Source: Cladorhizidae sp. MBARI D1340-BT2
Taxonomy: Eukaryota; Porifera; Demospongiae; Poecilosclerida; Cladorhizidae
Direction of reading: 5' to 3'
Length of the DNA: 64,000 nucleotides
NCBI GenBank assembly: GCA_028752905.1
Contig: JAQNBH010000013.1
Span: 25,979,239 to 26,043,238 of the forward strand
Shown here: in pieces, positions 43,600 through 54,990 of the stretch
How the letters are laid out: the number at the start of each line of letters is the position of its first letter
Numbering within the stretch: the first letter of the stretch is position 1
Notes under the pieces: generated by a model
What the model saw: only the letters and a program-made list of their open reading frames with translations
Told to the model about the DNA's origin: nothing
Database searches by the model: none
Position numbers and translations under genes: made by a program

Positions 43600-45405
43600 T
43601 CCTGACAAGAACCGTCGTCATTGCTAGTACCATCATAGCCCTGCCCCCTACACCCTACAATCTTCAAAGTCCAAGTCAAACTTATTCAGTGCTTCTTTTA
43701 TTGCAAGAGCCAAAACCTCTCAGTGATCCTTTCTGTACTTATGAAATCTAAGAATTCTTCTCTTATATTACAATTACTATCGACAAATCTTAACACTACT
43801 GACACCTGCTCCTTACTGGATATATCAACGAGTTCATCACTAAGAATAGATTAACTTGTTTAATTTCCTGTATTATACTATCTCTAATATGATCACCTAT
43901 GCATTCAATGAGTTGATTTTGGGTTTGCTAGTATAAGTTGCATTTTTAATTATCTTTCAAATGCTTGGCTAATGCAACATTTCCGGACCTTACAGAGCAT
44001 TCAAGAAGTGCTCCTCTGTTGACCTCAGAATCAGCCGTGCTATCATCGCTGTGACCTCGAATAGCTATATATTGCTTGCCACAAAGAAGTATTGCATCAG
44101 CCATACATCTTATTATGTACCTACTTGTTGCTATGTTACTCTCATCTATATGCAGCAAACGATTCTTAATAGAAGACTCTGGACACACGTGGGAAGACTT
44201 TAAAGCATCTGCCCAAGCTAAAGCCAGCTGATGGTACTGCGTACAGTTGTGACTGGCAAACTTTTTAGTTTTCCTAGACCATCAAATCCATTACATACAA
44301 AATGACCCAAACCCTTTGTAGCAAAGAGAACACATAGCAACCATGTTCTACTTTACTATAAACAAACCAAGGGTTTTCAGCCAAGTATTTATGTTGACAA
44401 TACCTATTACAGCCATCTAAATAACTACTTGGAAATGGAAATGAACTATCAGGCTTAAATTGATGAATACTTGCACTCTGGAGCCAAATCTGTTTGGGGC
44501 ATTGAGCGCATAAGCAAGCCAATATCGTTACACTTCACAAAATCAATTGAAGCACTTGACGAAGAAGCAGCAGAAAAAGTGGACAAGGAAGTGCAGGGCA
44601 GATGAGACGCGGAATGAGAGGGCAGGACAGAAGCGGAACATGAAGGTGATCATAGCGAAGGCTCAGTAGGCTCAGCGGGAGACACAGACACAGAGCCTGA
44701 GGGCTGGATGGGAGACACACACAGAGAGGGCTGAGTGGGAGACACAGATAGAGAGTGCTCTGTGACAGATACAGAGGGCTGGGTGAGAATCACAGACACA
44801 GAGGGCTCGGAGGAGACACAATGGACTGAAGCAGGAGACCATGGAAGAGTGACAGGTACCAGAGCTGGAGATGGAAAAGTTCTGGTCCTTTTTTGTTTCC
44901 TATGCATTAAATGTGGAAATTTCTATGTAAATTAACTACCAGCTAGCAGTAGTGGCTGGCTGCAAGGACTATAGCTAGCTAGTACTAGTACTAAGTTGGC
45001 AATCTATCGATCACTACTCAGTTTAGATCAACTTACTCTGTAGGGGGCCTGGGGTGGTTTGGAAAAAAGGCTTTAACTTTGACTGAGCCACGAGTAAGAT
45101 ATTTGGTGAGTGACAGAAGTCGACAGTAAATCTCTCTGGGGGTTAATGAACCAGGTGCTGAACATTTGGAACGACGATAAAGGTAAGGTTTAGTCTGGTG
45201 CAGCCACATCCCTACGTTCCCCCCACTTGGGTGTGTGGCTTCGCCGGTCAGCCAGCAAGCAGAGTAAACATAGCTAGCTAAAAGAAAAGCAAAAAGCAAG
45301 AAAAGGCAAAAAGCATTGCAGGTTTGTTGTTTAGTTAGAGTTTGGGAAATTAGAGAAAAGGGGTCCTCGAACGAGACCAGTCGATCCTTTCTGGATCCAC
45401 CACTG
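43600..45405 (-). pseudogene. hAT element, left copy (L), truncated
   Basis: A minus-strand relative of the element at 48095-54612. From the right end (terminal repeat CAGTGGTGGATCCAG read on the minus strand from 45405) come the shared 5' leader (45040-45200), ATG 44907 with the proline/serine/threonine-rich frame (PSPALVPVTLPWSPASVHC, SVSPTQPSLCVSP), then FKPDSSFPFPS, the TTF zinc finger remnant ENPWFVYSKVEHG, SSIKNRLLHIDESNIATSRY and SDDSTADSEVNRG. It is cut off at about 43600 by repeat R1, before the catalytic middle. Several frame breaks. Confidence 0.82.
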
Positions 45406-46350
45406 CTATGGTGTGCTAGGCATTTAGCATGGTGTACATGCTCCAGTATTTACAGTGTACTCCATCCTCAGATAGGTCACAGCATAGTAAGAAAAGTGTT
45501 ATGGTGTAGCTACGTTAAAATGCAACCGTTAGATGTCTGCCGCACTGAATCTAGTATATTTACACTGGAATGAACTGTCTCATCATCACAATAGTGAGAC
45601 TGGTGTCATTCCAAATAGAGGTTGCCACACACACATACCATTATCACAAGCCCTACTTCCCCAAACAACAAATTAGCACATGCACACACCAACATCACAT
45701 GGCTCCCCCAAGAAACAGCTACACCCTAGAGAGCTTCATACTCCAGGAAGGTTACTCAACCCAAACCAAAAAGCAAATACCACCTACCCTTTAGCATAGC
45801 TACTTGGGGAGTACAGACAAACAGACACTCAACAGGACAAACACAGAATATGCATACATCCATCATGCACAGAGTAGATGATCTATATGCCTAAAACCCT
45901 CCACCTCAACCAATACACACACCACCCCAAGACCCCCTGCCCCACTCAATACTGACCACACACCATGAGGCTTCCACAAATGTCACTGCCAGGCAGATTT
46001 GGTTAAGGCATACTTCCCCAATCCAGCATGAGTAGTGCTTTCCATCCTGAGGTGGAACGCATATTCCAACAAACCGCCATATTTCAACTTTTTTCCCGAC
46101 TTAACAACTAGCCATCCCAATGTGTTAAGCATCCATTTGTGCAGCATACAGAATTTGGGCATTTTAAAGAACTTTCATGTACAATTTATAATATAAAAAT
46201 GAAGGCTTGGCAAGATTCTTAGGCCTGCCGTACAAAGCTCTGCATTCAGTTCTGGTGTTGGACAATCTTGAGTCCAACCCAAAAAATCGAATGAACAGAG
46301 TTCAAATGTTTGTTTAAATGTGAAGTACTAATATAGATGGAATGTGTGGA
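45406..46350. other. 3' flank of the GT92 gene
   Basis: CA-rich, low-complexity DNA at 45625-45960 (ACACACACATACC and similar). No gene is recognised. Confidence 0.4.
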
Positions 46351-46357
46351 AATCAAG

Positions 46358-47695
46358 TTAGGCCTTACATCTCTCTTTATTGGTCCTTATATGGGCAACA
46401 TAAAGTAATGTTTTATCCTTAACTTGCGCTACGCTGATTGAAGGTAAAAGTTCATTTGATATATGAGCAGTTGATGTCACGACTCCAGATAACTTTGAAA
46501 CACTCTTTCCTTCTTCATTCACAGTTCCATAGCTTGATTTCAATGTATTCGTGACGTTACCATCTGTTAACTGGGAAAGTGCTTCCAGATTTAGTTCACA
46601 AGGCAGGTCAATCCGCAGTATGTATGCGCACCCTATTGACTTATCGTGGAAGATTTCTTTTATGTAATAGTGTATATCCTTTTGTTGAGGAATCAATGGA
46701 ATGATGAAGTCATCATAATCCAGCACAAAGGCATAATCAAACACACCTCGATATCGCATGATGCAGTCCTGAATTTTCAAGCCTTGAGAGTAATAAAAAA
46801 CAGTGTCTATGTACTTGTTCCACACTTCCATCACCACAAAGCCACTTCTCAATGATTTTTCAAGAAATGGATAAATAATTGTTGCATTGTCAGCAAAACT
46901 CTTATCCACGTTCAAGTGCACCCTATCCATACCTAGAGTTTTCTGGTAAATGAGCCACTCATTAAACCGTGAAGGATGATTGAACATGCTAGTACACATC
47001 ACAATGGAATTGTTGCCTCTCATTGGTGTGGGATTATTGTCCATGTTGTGGTGAATAAGGGGATGCTCAGCTTTGACTCGAACTAAAGCCTCGTTCTTTC
47101 TTGCCTTGTAGATGACATAAGCAATGCTACCATTAAAAATTGCACTGTGAGGCAATCCATAACATTCAACCATACCAAAGAAATATGTGATATTCGGTTT
47201 AGTTCTCCTTACCCAGTTGATCATTGGGTCTGGAGTGATACGAATTGTCTTTGAATGGTGGCCATTTACCTCACAGTGGGTAATGACACCCTTCCTCAAT
47301 CCATAAGAACTAATCTCTGCCAGGATACACAGCACATCTCTAGGCTTGTAAGCAACTGTTCTGTTATCATAGTAGACCTTGCGTGGGATGACTTCAGCAT
47401 CAATGATATATTCATTTGTAGAAATGGTTGGCTGATATATTCCATTCACAGAAATACCAGGTGAATAGATCTTTGTACGTTGATTATTTACTGTTCTGTT
47501 ATCGTAATCGATCTTGTGTGGGATGACTTCAGCATCAATGGTATAATCACTTGTAGAAATGGTGGACTGATACCTTTCATTCAGAGAAGCAACCAGATAG
47601 ATCTTTGTAAGTTGACTAATTACAGAAGATCTATAAATGGCACAAACTCCCAAAACCAGAACAGCAATTACGTATAATATTCTTCGTTTTCCCAT
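46358..47695 (-). CDS. GT92-family (DUF23) glycosyltransferase, type II membrane protein
   Basis: Intact single-exon 445-residue protein. Residues 5-20 (RILYVIAVLVLGVCAI) form a short signal anchor after basic residues, as in Golgi type II enzymes. The stem contains a 45-residue (135-bp) tandem duplication: TIDAEVIPHKIDYDNRTV at 52-69 and IIDAEVIPRKVYYDNRTV at 97-114. The catalytic region has VMCTSMFNHPSRFNEWLIYQ (232-251), G-M-D-R-V-H (255-260) and VLDYDDFIIP (324-333) with an acidic D-Y-D-D likely to bind the metal/nucleotide-sugar. GT92 enzymes include galactosyltransferases; the sugar here cannot be told. Many N-x-S/T sites fit a secretory protein. The gene lies between two opposite copies of one hAT element. 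Confidence 0.9.
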   Translation of the reverse strand: MGKRRILYVIAVLVLGVCAIYRSSVISQLTKIYLVASLNERYQSTISTSDYTIDAEVIPHKIDYDNRTVNNQRTKIYSPGISVNGIYQPTISTNEYIIDAEVIPRKVYYDNRTVAYKPRDVLCILAEISSYGLRKGVITHCEVNGHHSKTIRITPDPMINWVRRTKPNITYFFGMVECYGLPHSAIFNGSIAYVIYKARKNEALVRVKAEHPLIHHNMDNNPTPMRGNNSIVMCTSMFNHPSRFNEWLIYQKTLGMDRVHLNVDKSFADNATIIYPFLEKSLRSGFVVMEVWNKYIDTVFYYSQGLKIQDCIMRYRGVFDYAFVLDYDDFIIPLIPQQKDIHYYIKEIFHDKSIGCAYILRIDLPCELNLEALSQLTDGNVTNTLKSSYGTVNEEGKSVSKLSGVVTSTAHISNELLPSISVAQVKDKTLLYVAHIRTNKERCKA

Positions 47696-48094
47696 AGCAG
47701 CAAAATTGAATGTTGCTAAACGTCCAATATCAAAGATTCGGGTAAGAGAAAGGATGTATAAAAATTATATATATGACTCAACTCACAAGATGGTTTGGTG
47801 CACTTATTGCGAAGGAAACGAGGTTCTGCTCAATATCCCAAGTGGGCTTGGCATACGCTCTACCTATAGCCTGCCTATAGCCTGCCGCCCTCTAACACGT
47901 GCACGGGCGAACACTTTATTTAGATGGAAGCCTTGCGGTGGATTTTGTGGCCTGATTCCTCCGCTCGTAGGGGAAGAGAATACAAAATAATGTGCATTTT
48001 AATGCACTTTATTCTCAATAGGTGGTTTGAGTCTACCATCGCACCCCAGTGCAGTACAAACAAAATGAAATCGCTTGATATAATAAACACTATA
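47696..48094 (-). promoter_or_regulatory. Presumed GT92 upstream region
   Basis: About 400 bases between the GT92 start and the left end of hAT copy R. There is a direct repeat TATAGCCTGCC (47868-47884) and TATAAAAATTATATATATG at 47757. The latter could be a TATA-like element on either strand. Confidence 0.3.
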
Positions 48095-48480
48095 CAGGGG
48101 AGGATCCAGGATTACACTTCTGGTTAAATTGAAAAATTAGCTATTGCAGTTTGCATGACCACCCACACTTTCTCATGATCACTCTTTCAGTTGTGAACTC
48201 GTTCCAAATGTTCAGCACCTGGTTGATTACCTCCCAGAGAGATTTACTGTCGACTCCTGTCACTCACCAAATATTTTACTCATGGCTCAGTCAAAGTTAA
48301 GCTTTTTTCAAAGCCACCCCAGGCCCCCCAAGTAAGTTGATCTAAACTGAGCAGTGATCGAGAATATTATGCTATTGAATAGATTGCCAACTTAGTACTA
48401 GTACTAGCTAGCTATAGTCCTTGCAGCCACCCGCTACTGCTAGCTAGTAGAGTTAATTTACATAGAAATGTCCACATTTA

Positions 48481-50968
48481 ATGCATAAGAAACAAAAAAG
48501 GACCAACAAGAATACCACTTTTCCATCTCCAGCTCTGGTACCTGTCACTCTTCCTGGGTCTCCTGCTTCAGTCCATTGTGTCTCCTCCGAGCCCTCTATG
48601 TCTGTGATTCCCACCCAGCCCTCTGTGTCTGTCACAGAGAACTCTCTATCTGTGTCTCCCACCCAGCCCTCTCTGTGTGTGTCTCCCACCCAGCCCTCAG
48701 GCTCTGTGTGTCTGTGTCTCCCCCTGAGCCTACTGAGCCTGCGTTATTACCGCCTTCATGTTCTGCTTCTGTCCTGCCCTCTCATTCTGCGTCTCATCTG
48801 CCCTGCACTTCCTTGTCCACTGCTGCTTCTTCGTCAAGTGCTTCAATTGATTTTGAGAAGTGTAACGATATTGGCCGCTCAATGTCCCAAACAGATATCC
48901 TGAATTTGGCTCCAGAGTGCAAGTATTCACTTTTAGTTAATAATTTTAAGCCTGATAGTTCATTTACATTTCCAAGTAATTTAGATGGGGCTGTAATAGG
49001 TCTTGTCAACATAACTTGGCTGAAAACCCTTGGTTTGTTTATAGTAAAGTAGAAGATGGAATATTTTGTTTGCCATGTGTTCTCTTTGCTACAAAGGGTT
49101 TGGGTCATTTTGTATGTAATGGATTTAATGCATGGTCTAGGAAAACTAAAAAGTTTGCCAGTCTCACAACTGTACACACAGTACCATCAGCTGGCTTTAG
49201 CTTGGGCAGATGCTTTAAAGTCTTCCCATGTGTGTCCAGAGTCTTCTATTAAGAATCGTTTGCTCCATATAGATGAGAGTAACAAAGCGACCAATAGGTA
49301 CATAATAAGATGTATGGCTGATGCAATACTTATTTGTGGCAAGCAATGTAGCTATTCGAGGTCACAGAGATGACAGCACGGCTGATTCTGAGGTCAACAG
49401 AGGGAATTTTTATCACTTCTTGAATACTCTGTGAGGTCCGGAAATGTTGCATTAGCCAAGCATATATATGCTTTAAAAAAACTAGGAAAACTACCCAAAA
49501 TTTACTCATTGAATTGCATAGGTGACTATAGAGATAGTATAATACAGGAAGTTAATCAAGCTCTATTCTTAGTGATGAAGTGGTTGATATATCCAGTAAG
49601 GAGCAGGGGTCAGTAGTGTTAAGATTTGTAGATAGTAATTGTAATATAAGAGAAGAATTCTTAGATTTCATAAATACAGAAAGGATCCCTGGAGAGGTTT
49701 TGGCTCTTGCAATAAACCTTATAAGTTTGACTTAGACTTTGAAGATTGTAGGGGGCAAGGCTATGATGGTGCTAGCAATATGTCTAGTGCAAGGGGTGTG
49801 CAGGGTCGTCACTTGGCAGAAAATCCTAAAGTCACATATATCCACTGTAATAGTCACGTGCTTAATTTGTGTATTGTTGAAGCTTGTAGTTTACCTCCTA
49901 TTCGTAATATGAATTCTACTGTTACTGAGACAGCATATTTCTTCCATTATAGTGCTAAACGGCAACTATTTCTTGAGAAAGTAATTGATAAGGGATCTAG
50001 CTTTGTTAAAGTTAAGGATCTTTGTGGAACAAAATGGATTTATCGGCACGACGCTTATGAAATTTTTTAATGTTTTGTATCAATTCCTAACTGCAATGGA
50101 AGCAATTACAGAACGTGATCCTACATATAGGGTTATGAACTGGGATATGAAAACAATTGTGGCAGCCAATGGCTTGCTCAAGATGTACCTTTCCTTATAA
50201 TATCTTTCATAACAACAATGAATTCTATGTCTATTACAAAACCTATAAGTATAAAATTACAAAAGAAAAGTAGTGATATAGTTAAAGCTTATATGGATGT
50301 TAAAGACGTACTGAATGAACTTTGTGTAGTCCGTCAAAGTGAGGAAATGTTACATTCATGGTGGTATGTGCAAGCGGAAACTATAGCTTATGATGTTGGT
50401 GTGGTTCCTGAAGTCCCACGTGTATCTGCTCGACAAATTTACAGAAATAATGTGGAGTACAGTTCTGTGGAAGAATACTATCGAAGAACTGCTGTGCTTC
50501 CTTTATTAGACCACTTAGTTCAACAAATGAATGATAGGTTTGGTAAGACTCAAAGAGTAGCAGTCAATTTAATCAATCTTATACATTCTATGTCACTACT
50601 TGGGATGATATATCTTTAGAGGACTTGATTTCTTTATATAATGATGACTTGCCAAGTACTGCACTTGTGTCTACTGAGGTGTGGAGGTGGAGGGCAAAGT
50701 GGCAGAGTCAAGATGCTGACAAGCGGCCATCCACCCTTCAAGCCTGAAAGAGTGTGACAAGGATTACTTTCCTAACCTTGCTGCGCATCGCATGTACTAT
50801 TCAAGCCACATCATGTGAGAACCCAATAGTACCTTAAAAAACCTCTTAAGTATGGGGCAGGGCAGATTATCCGCATTAGCATTGATGCATATTCATTATA
50901 GTTTTCCTGTTGATCTTGATGTTGTTGTTGATAGATTTAAACTTAAATGTAATAGAATCGATTTATAA
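48481..50968 (+). pseudogene. hAT (ZMYM/TTF-type) transposase of copy R
   Basis: ATG 48481 opens a proline/serine/threonine-rich region, then TDILNLAPECKYSLL, FKPDSSFTFPSN, the TTF zinc finger (ENPWFVYSKVEDGIFCLPC, 49018-49080), SSIKNRLLHIDESNKATNRY (49245), SVRSGNVALAKH, a damaged catalytic stretch (49540-49760), GYDGASNMSSARGVQGRHLA (49761), KVTYIHCNSHVLNLCIVEA (49830), and CGTKWIYRHDAYEIF (50022). The C-terminal half has PRVSARQIYRNNVEYSSVEE, YYRRTAVLPLLDHLVQQM (50418-50535) and, after more breaks, the dimerisation tail (MGQGRLSALALMHIHYSFPV, 50851-50910) ending in TAA at about 50968. All landmarks are present in order, with at least seven frame breaks. Confidence 0.85.
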
Positions 50969-51729
50969 GTACATGTATAGGGCAATTCCGGGAAAATGTC
51001 AACCAAGGGGTCAAAATTTCAAAATGGGTTTTGAGTATGTTCTAATACACCATTTTGAAGCTAAATAAATGAAGTTTCATATTCTGCAAATTTTTAACCC
51101 AATATGACAAGCGGGTAACGAGATATGCTCGTTTTTATGTAATTGTCATAGTAACAGATTATGACAGAAGCTTTGTTCTGTTTTAAACCAGACACCTCCT
51201 ACAGTTGGGAATTGAGTTTTGCTCCAAATACACTTATTTGGATCATTTTTATAGTTTTTAAGTAGATTCAATGGATTTTTTATGGTTACACCCACTAAAT
51301 AATATTTTACGGTTTGTGGTTTCGGGATATAATTGATGCCGTACACACGTCACAAATATGTGAATTATTTCAGTGATATTAAAGTATTAACTGAAACCAT
51401 TTCATATTCTCTTTTAGTTTTCTATTAGGCATAACTGCCACCCTTAATGGAAAGGCCACACACCCATGACTTACGGAAAAACCTGTGACGGACGTACAAG
51501 GTTCTTGTACACCCGTCACGTACATACATCACAGCTTAACAAATTCCTATCTAGACATTGTTAAAAGATGTAGAATTTGGCCTTAATCTTTGCCCTTTTC
51601 TTTGTTTGTCTTTCTGCCATTGATAATTCGATCTTCAGAAAAGTTAGAATGGTGATTCAATCTTCTATTTATAGTTTGCTACCTTACATTTTCTAGAACA
51701 TTCTAAACTGACTAGACTGATTGTCACCA

Positions 51730-52155
51730 TTATACAGCTGACAAGATTAGGGCTTGGACAAAGGATAGGTTTAGTGCTTGGACCATGACTAGGGTTAGGG
51801 TTGGACAAAGGCTAGGTTTAGGGGTTGGACATTGACCAGGATTAGGGCTAAGACAAAGGCTAGGGTTAGGGGTTGGACCTTGACCAGGGTTAGGGCTTGG
51901 ACAAAGGCTAGGGTTAGGGGCTGGACATTGACCAGCTAGGACAAAGGCTAGGGCTAGGGGGTGGACATTGACCAGGGTCTTTGACAAAGGGTAGGTTTAG
52001 GGGTTGGACATTGACTAGGATTAGGGCTTTGACAATGACTCGAGTTAGTGCTTGGACAATGACTTGTATATACAGGTTAGGGCTTGGACCATGACTAGGA
52101 TTAGGCTTGGACCATGACCTGGGTTATGGCTTGGACAATGACTATATATATGGTT
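51730..52155. repeat. Minisatellite, GGGCTTGGACAAAGGCTAGG type, about 50-bp unit
   Basis: Eight or so imperfect units containing TTGGACATTGACCAG and CTAGGGTTAGGGG. The TTAGGG phrases are irregular and come from this unit. Confidence 0.88.
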
Positions 52156-52159
52156 AGAG

Positions 52160-52365
52160 GTTAGGGTGTAAAGAAACGAAGCTGCCTGAGCCTGTAGCCA
52201 GGAAGGTAGGCTGGTAAAGAAATAAAGCTGCCTGAGCCTGTAGCCAGGAAGGTAGGCTAGTAAAGAAACAAAGCTGCCTAAGCCTGTGGTAGGCTGGTAA
52301 GCTGCCTGACTCTGTAGCCAGGAAGGTAGGCTGGCAAAGAAACAAAGCTGCTGCTTGAGTTATAG
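52160..52365. repeat. Minisatellite, 46-bp unit, four copies
   Basis: The unit contains GGTAAAGAAACAAAGCTGCC and TGAGCCTGTAGCCAGGAAGG. The third copy is shortened. Confidence 0.9.
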
Positions 52366-52655
52366 CTACAAACTGATAGTCATTCCCCAAATACATACAC
52401 TATCTAGCCTGCAAATAAAACTATTTTAGCAAGCTGGCATTGAGGAAGTTACAAGATCTGTTAAGAAGTACGTAGTTCACTAGGTTCCTTTCTGTGTGCT
52501 ACAGGCATCCCTTTTAGGGAAGAACTGGTGAATATGAATCTACATCCCTTCTGTAAACACTAGTAGGGAAGCTGGGGGTGGGGAAGTTAGATGCAGCAAT
52601 GTTTGGCTAGACTTTACTAGAACAGCTGGGAGTAAGACCTTGGGAAGTGTGTTCC
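52366..52655. other. Interior of the unnamed element without a readable frame
   Basis: Sequence of ordinary complexity between the minisatellite and the gene; the N-terminal coding part of the transposase-like gene may lie here but no frame is convincing. Confidence 0.3.
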
Positions 52656-52659
52656 TGTT

Positions 52660-53965
52660 TCGTCCTTCATTGAGCAAGTGACCTATCACGCCACTTCCAA
52701 GAAGTGCATGACACGAGAATGCTCAACCTGTGTGGATCTGATTGATGAGTTTGCACCACAAAGCAGCTCAGGGACCTTGCAGTACTACCAGTGGAAGTAT
52801 ACGGATAGCCGAATTGAGAAGGCAGACATGACTGATACAGTGGATGCAGTTTTTAATGAGCTGAAGAAATAGCTGAGTACCTTCCTACTCCATATCTTTG
52901 TGAAGAGAGAGCAAGCAGCTTCGTTTGACTCCTTGAAGAACTCCTGTGATGGTAAATCCATTGTTTTACAAGTCGATTTCTCTGAAAATGCGACAGAAAG
53001 AAGTACAAGCAGCCCACTGGCACCACGCTCAGGCAACCATCTTCACCACTCACACTTGGATCAACAATGCCACCAATTTCAGTATGGTAGTAATTTCAGA
53101 TGACCTCGACCACACAAAATACAGCATTTTCGTTTTCATGTCATAGTATATTTTCCGAAGTCTCAGAGCGAAATTCCCACGCATATAAACCGTCAATGTT
53201 TTCAGCGATGGTCCAACTTCTCAGTTTAAGCAGAGGTTCCTCTTTTCCAATCTCCACTACTGGGAGCAAGACCATGACATCTCTATCAGATGGAATTTTT
53301 TTGCCACATCTCATGGAAAAGGTGTCGTGGACGGGATTGGAGGGACAGTGAAGAGGGCAGTTTGGAGACACATTCGGTCAGAGAGAAGTCATATCACCAC
53401 TCCGCAATGAGTATATTCAGGACTCGCCAAACAGCGTTGCCCAAATATTCAAGTTGAATTTGTTGCCAAGAGTAAGATGATCAACAATCTGCATTTCTGG
53501 ATGCCAAATGGGAAGGAGTGATGGCAGTCCCCCAAACACACAAAGTTCATTGTATTCAAGCTTCTGGTGCAGATGAGGTCAAAGTAGCCGATACTTCCAA
53601 CGAGATAGAGAAATGTTTTCGAGTTTGTCGAATGCGCAACACCAATGATGTCACTCCTCCGACCAATTCAACAATTGAACAGGATTGTCCAATCGAAGAC
53701 GATGCCCAGCCTCAGCTACCAGCACTGAACTTGACAATTGGATTGTGTGTTGTTATAGAGTATGATGGTGAAGAGTTTCCAGGGAAGGTGACCTGTATAG
53801 AGAATTCTGATGTTGAAGTAAACGTCATGCATAGAAGTTAAAATGCTTGGAAGTGGCCGAGACCTGAAGACAAAATCTTCTACTCAAGAAACAAAATTGT
53901 ACGTATCATTAACCCACCAAGTGTTGCAGGCAATCGAGGACAGTTTGCATTTGAAGACATTTAGC
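52660..53965 (+). pseudogene. Uncharacterised invertebrate protein family, possible RNase H-fold transposase
   Basis: Blocks in order, with frame changes: IEQVTYHATSKKCMTRECST and YQWKYTDSRIEK (52670-52830); LSTFLLHIFVKREQAASFDS (52875); IVLQVDFSENAT (52960); VQAAHWHHAQATIFTTHTWI (52998); DHTKYSIFVFM (53110); VFSDGPTSQFKQRFLFSNLH (53195-53250); WNFFATSHGKGVVDGIGGTV then KRAVWRHIRSERS (53295-53380). The C-terminal part (53518-53965) has IGLCVVIEYDGEEFPGKV, NVMHRS, WKWPRPEDKIFYSRNKI. I recall proteins with these blocks as uncharacterised in many invertebrates. Aspartates in VDFSEN, SDG and DGIGG could form a DDE/D-type site; this is inference. The tail looks like a small Tudor/SH3-like fold. 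Stops at 52872, about 53143, 53191 and 53841 break it. Confidence 0.6.
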
Positions 53966-54990
53966 ATCTGTTTATGTTATGCTTATATGCAAGCACTTGC
54001 TTCGTCTAATAGTGCCTAGCAATGCTCAGAATTCATTAATACTAACCTTAATCACACATGTACGTCCGTCACGGGTTTTGTGTACGTCCATCACTAAGTT
54101 TAATGAGGATTAATTTGATTATACAATATGCAACAGTTAGGCTTTGGGTATTAAACATTACTTCTATGCCTTAGTATGAACATTTATAAAAACAAACCTG
54201 TTAACTTCACAGAGTTTGGGCTTTAAACATTTCTACCCTATGATCTCCCATTTTTCTGCGTACGTCCATCACAACCCTTTAACGAGGCCTAACCCCTCCC
54301 CTGAATTGTACGTCCGTCACACCGGAAGTGCCCAATAGCATTTCTTTTCCAATCCCTTTTTTCCCTTCAATTATTGACCCTTGGACTTCATGATTCAGAT
54401 TCACAATTTTTATATATACTGTATCATTGTGAGATAACCAATCATAATAACTTGGATTTTTTGTTTGTTTATTCAATGTAATTTAGTTTTAACATTTTTC
54501 TCTCTACAGTGTGTATGCTGTATTTGATATAATATATCTATATTTCTATATTTAAATTTTAATAAAAGAGGATAAAAGAGGCCCCTCCCAATAATTCCTA
54601 GATCCTCCCCTGTGTAGTTAAAACAATGGTCGAGAAGAGTTCCAAGTCTCTGAAGAAACAGTTGGGAAATTGCCACTTTTGCAGCAGCATCTAGCAGTTT
54701 GGATGCTTGTGGTTTTCCATAGAGGGAAAAACTGCCGTCAGGGCTGGCAACCGGTGACCTAGTAGCATTGCAAGTGCATTTAGTCGCTCCCGAGATATCG
54801 TACTTCTAAGAGAAGTCTTGAGAAAACGTAACACACTGACTGATAGACCTTTCGCACTCACAGGAAGTAACTGGTAAAGTATAAAATTAGGCATGATCAG
54901 TGTGAAGTAAAGTTTGTCCTCGAGTATTTAGCGGTTCGCATTCTCCTTTCCACTTGCATTCCCATAGACAGCTTTACTGGTACAGTACTA

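Larger units (their letters stand above)
50980..54333 (+). mobile_element. Unnamed DNA transposon-like element (TIR GGGCAATTCCGG)
   Basis: The left end GGGCAATTCCGG and the right end, read inward, GGGCACTTCCGG form an 11/12 inverted repeat. The motif GTACGTCCGTCAC or close variants recurs near both ends (about 51331, 51487, 51510, 51525 on the left; 54062, 54087, 54261, 54309 on the right), in both orientations, like subterminal transposase-binding sites. It contains one gene (52660-53965) and two minisatellites. It begins 12 bases after the hAT copy R stop codon and hAT-like 3' DNA resumes after it. No clear target duplication (TATA against AATA). I cannot place it in a named superfamily. 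Confidence 0.6.
48095..54612 (+). mobile_element. hAT element, right copy (R), carrying an inserted 3.35 kb element
   Basis: The left end at 48095 reads CAGGGGAGGATCCAGGA. The right end (reverse complement from 54612) reads CAGGGGAGGATCTAGGA, one mismatch in 17. The transposase gene ends at 50968; a second transposon occupies 50980-54333; the rest (54334-54612) is the hAT 3' end. Without the insertion the hAT would be about 3.16 kb. An 8-bp target duplication is not visible (ACACTATA against TGTAGTTA), so the two ends might also belong to different copies. Confidence 0.65.

Noticed and set aside
51730..52155. GGGTTAGGG phrases suggesting telomeric DNA
   Set aside because: They are spaced irregularly inside a roughly 50-bp minisatellite unit, with no uninterrupted TTAGGG array.
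48087..54620. 8-bp target duplication around hAT copy R
   Set aside because: ACACTATA and TGTAGTTA do not match, so the pairing of the two ends rests on the terminal repeats and gene order only.
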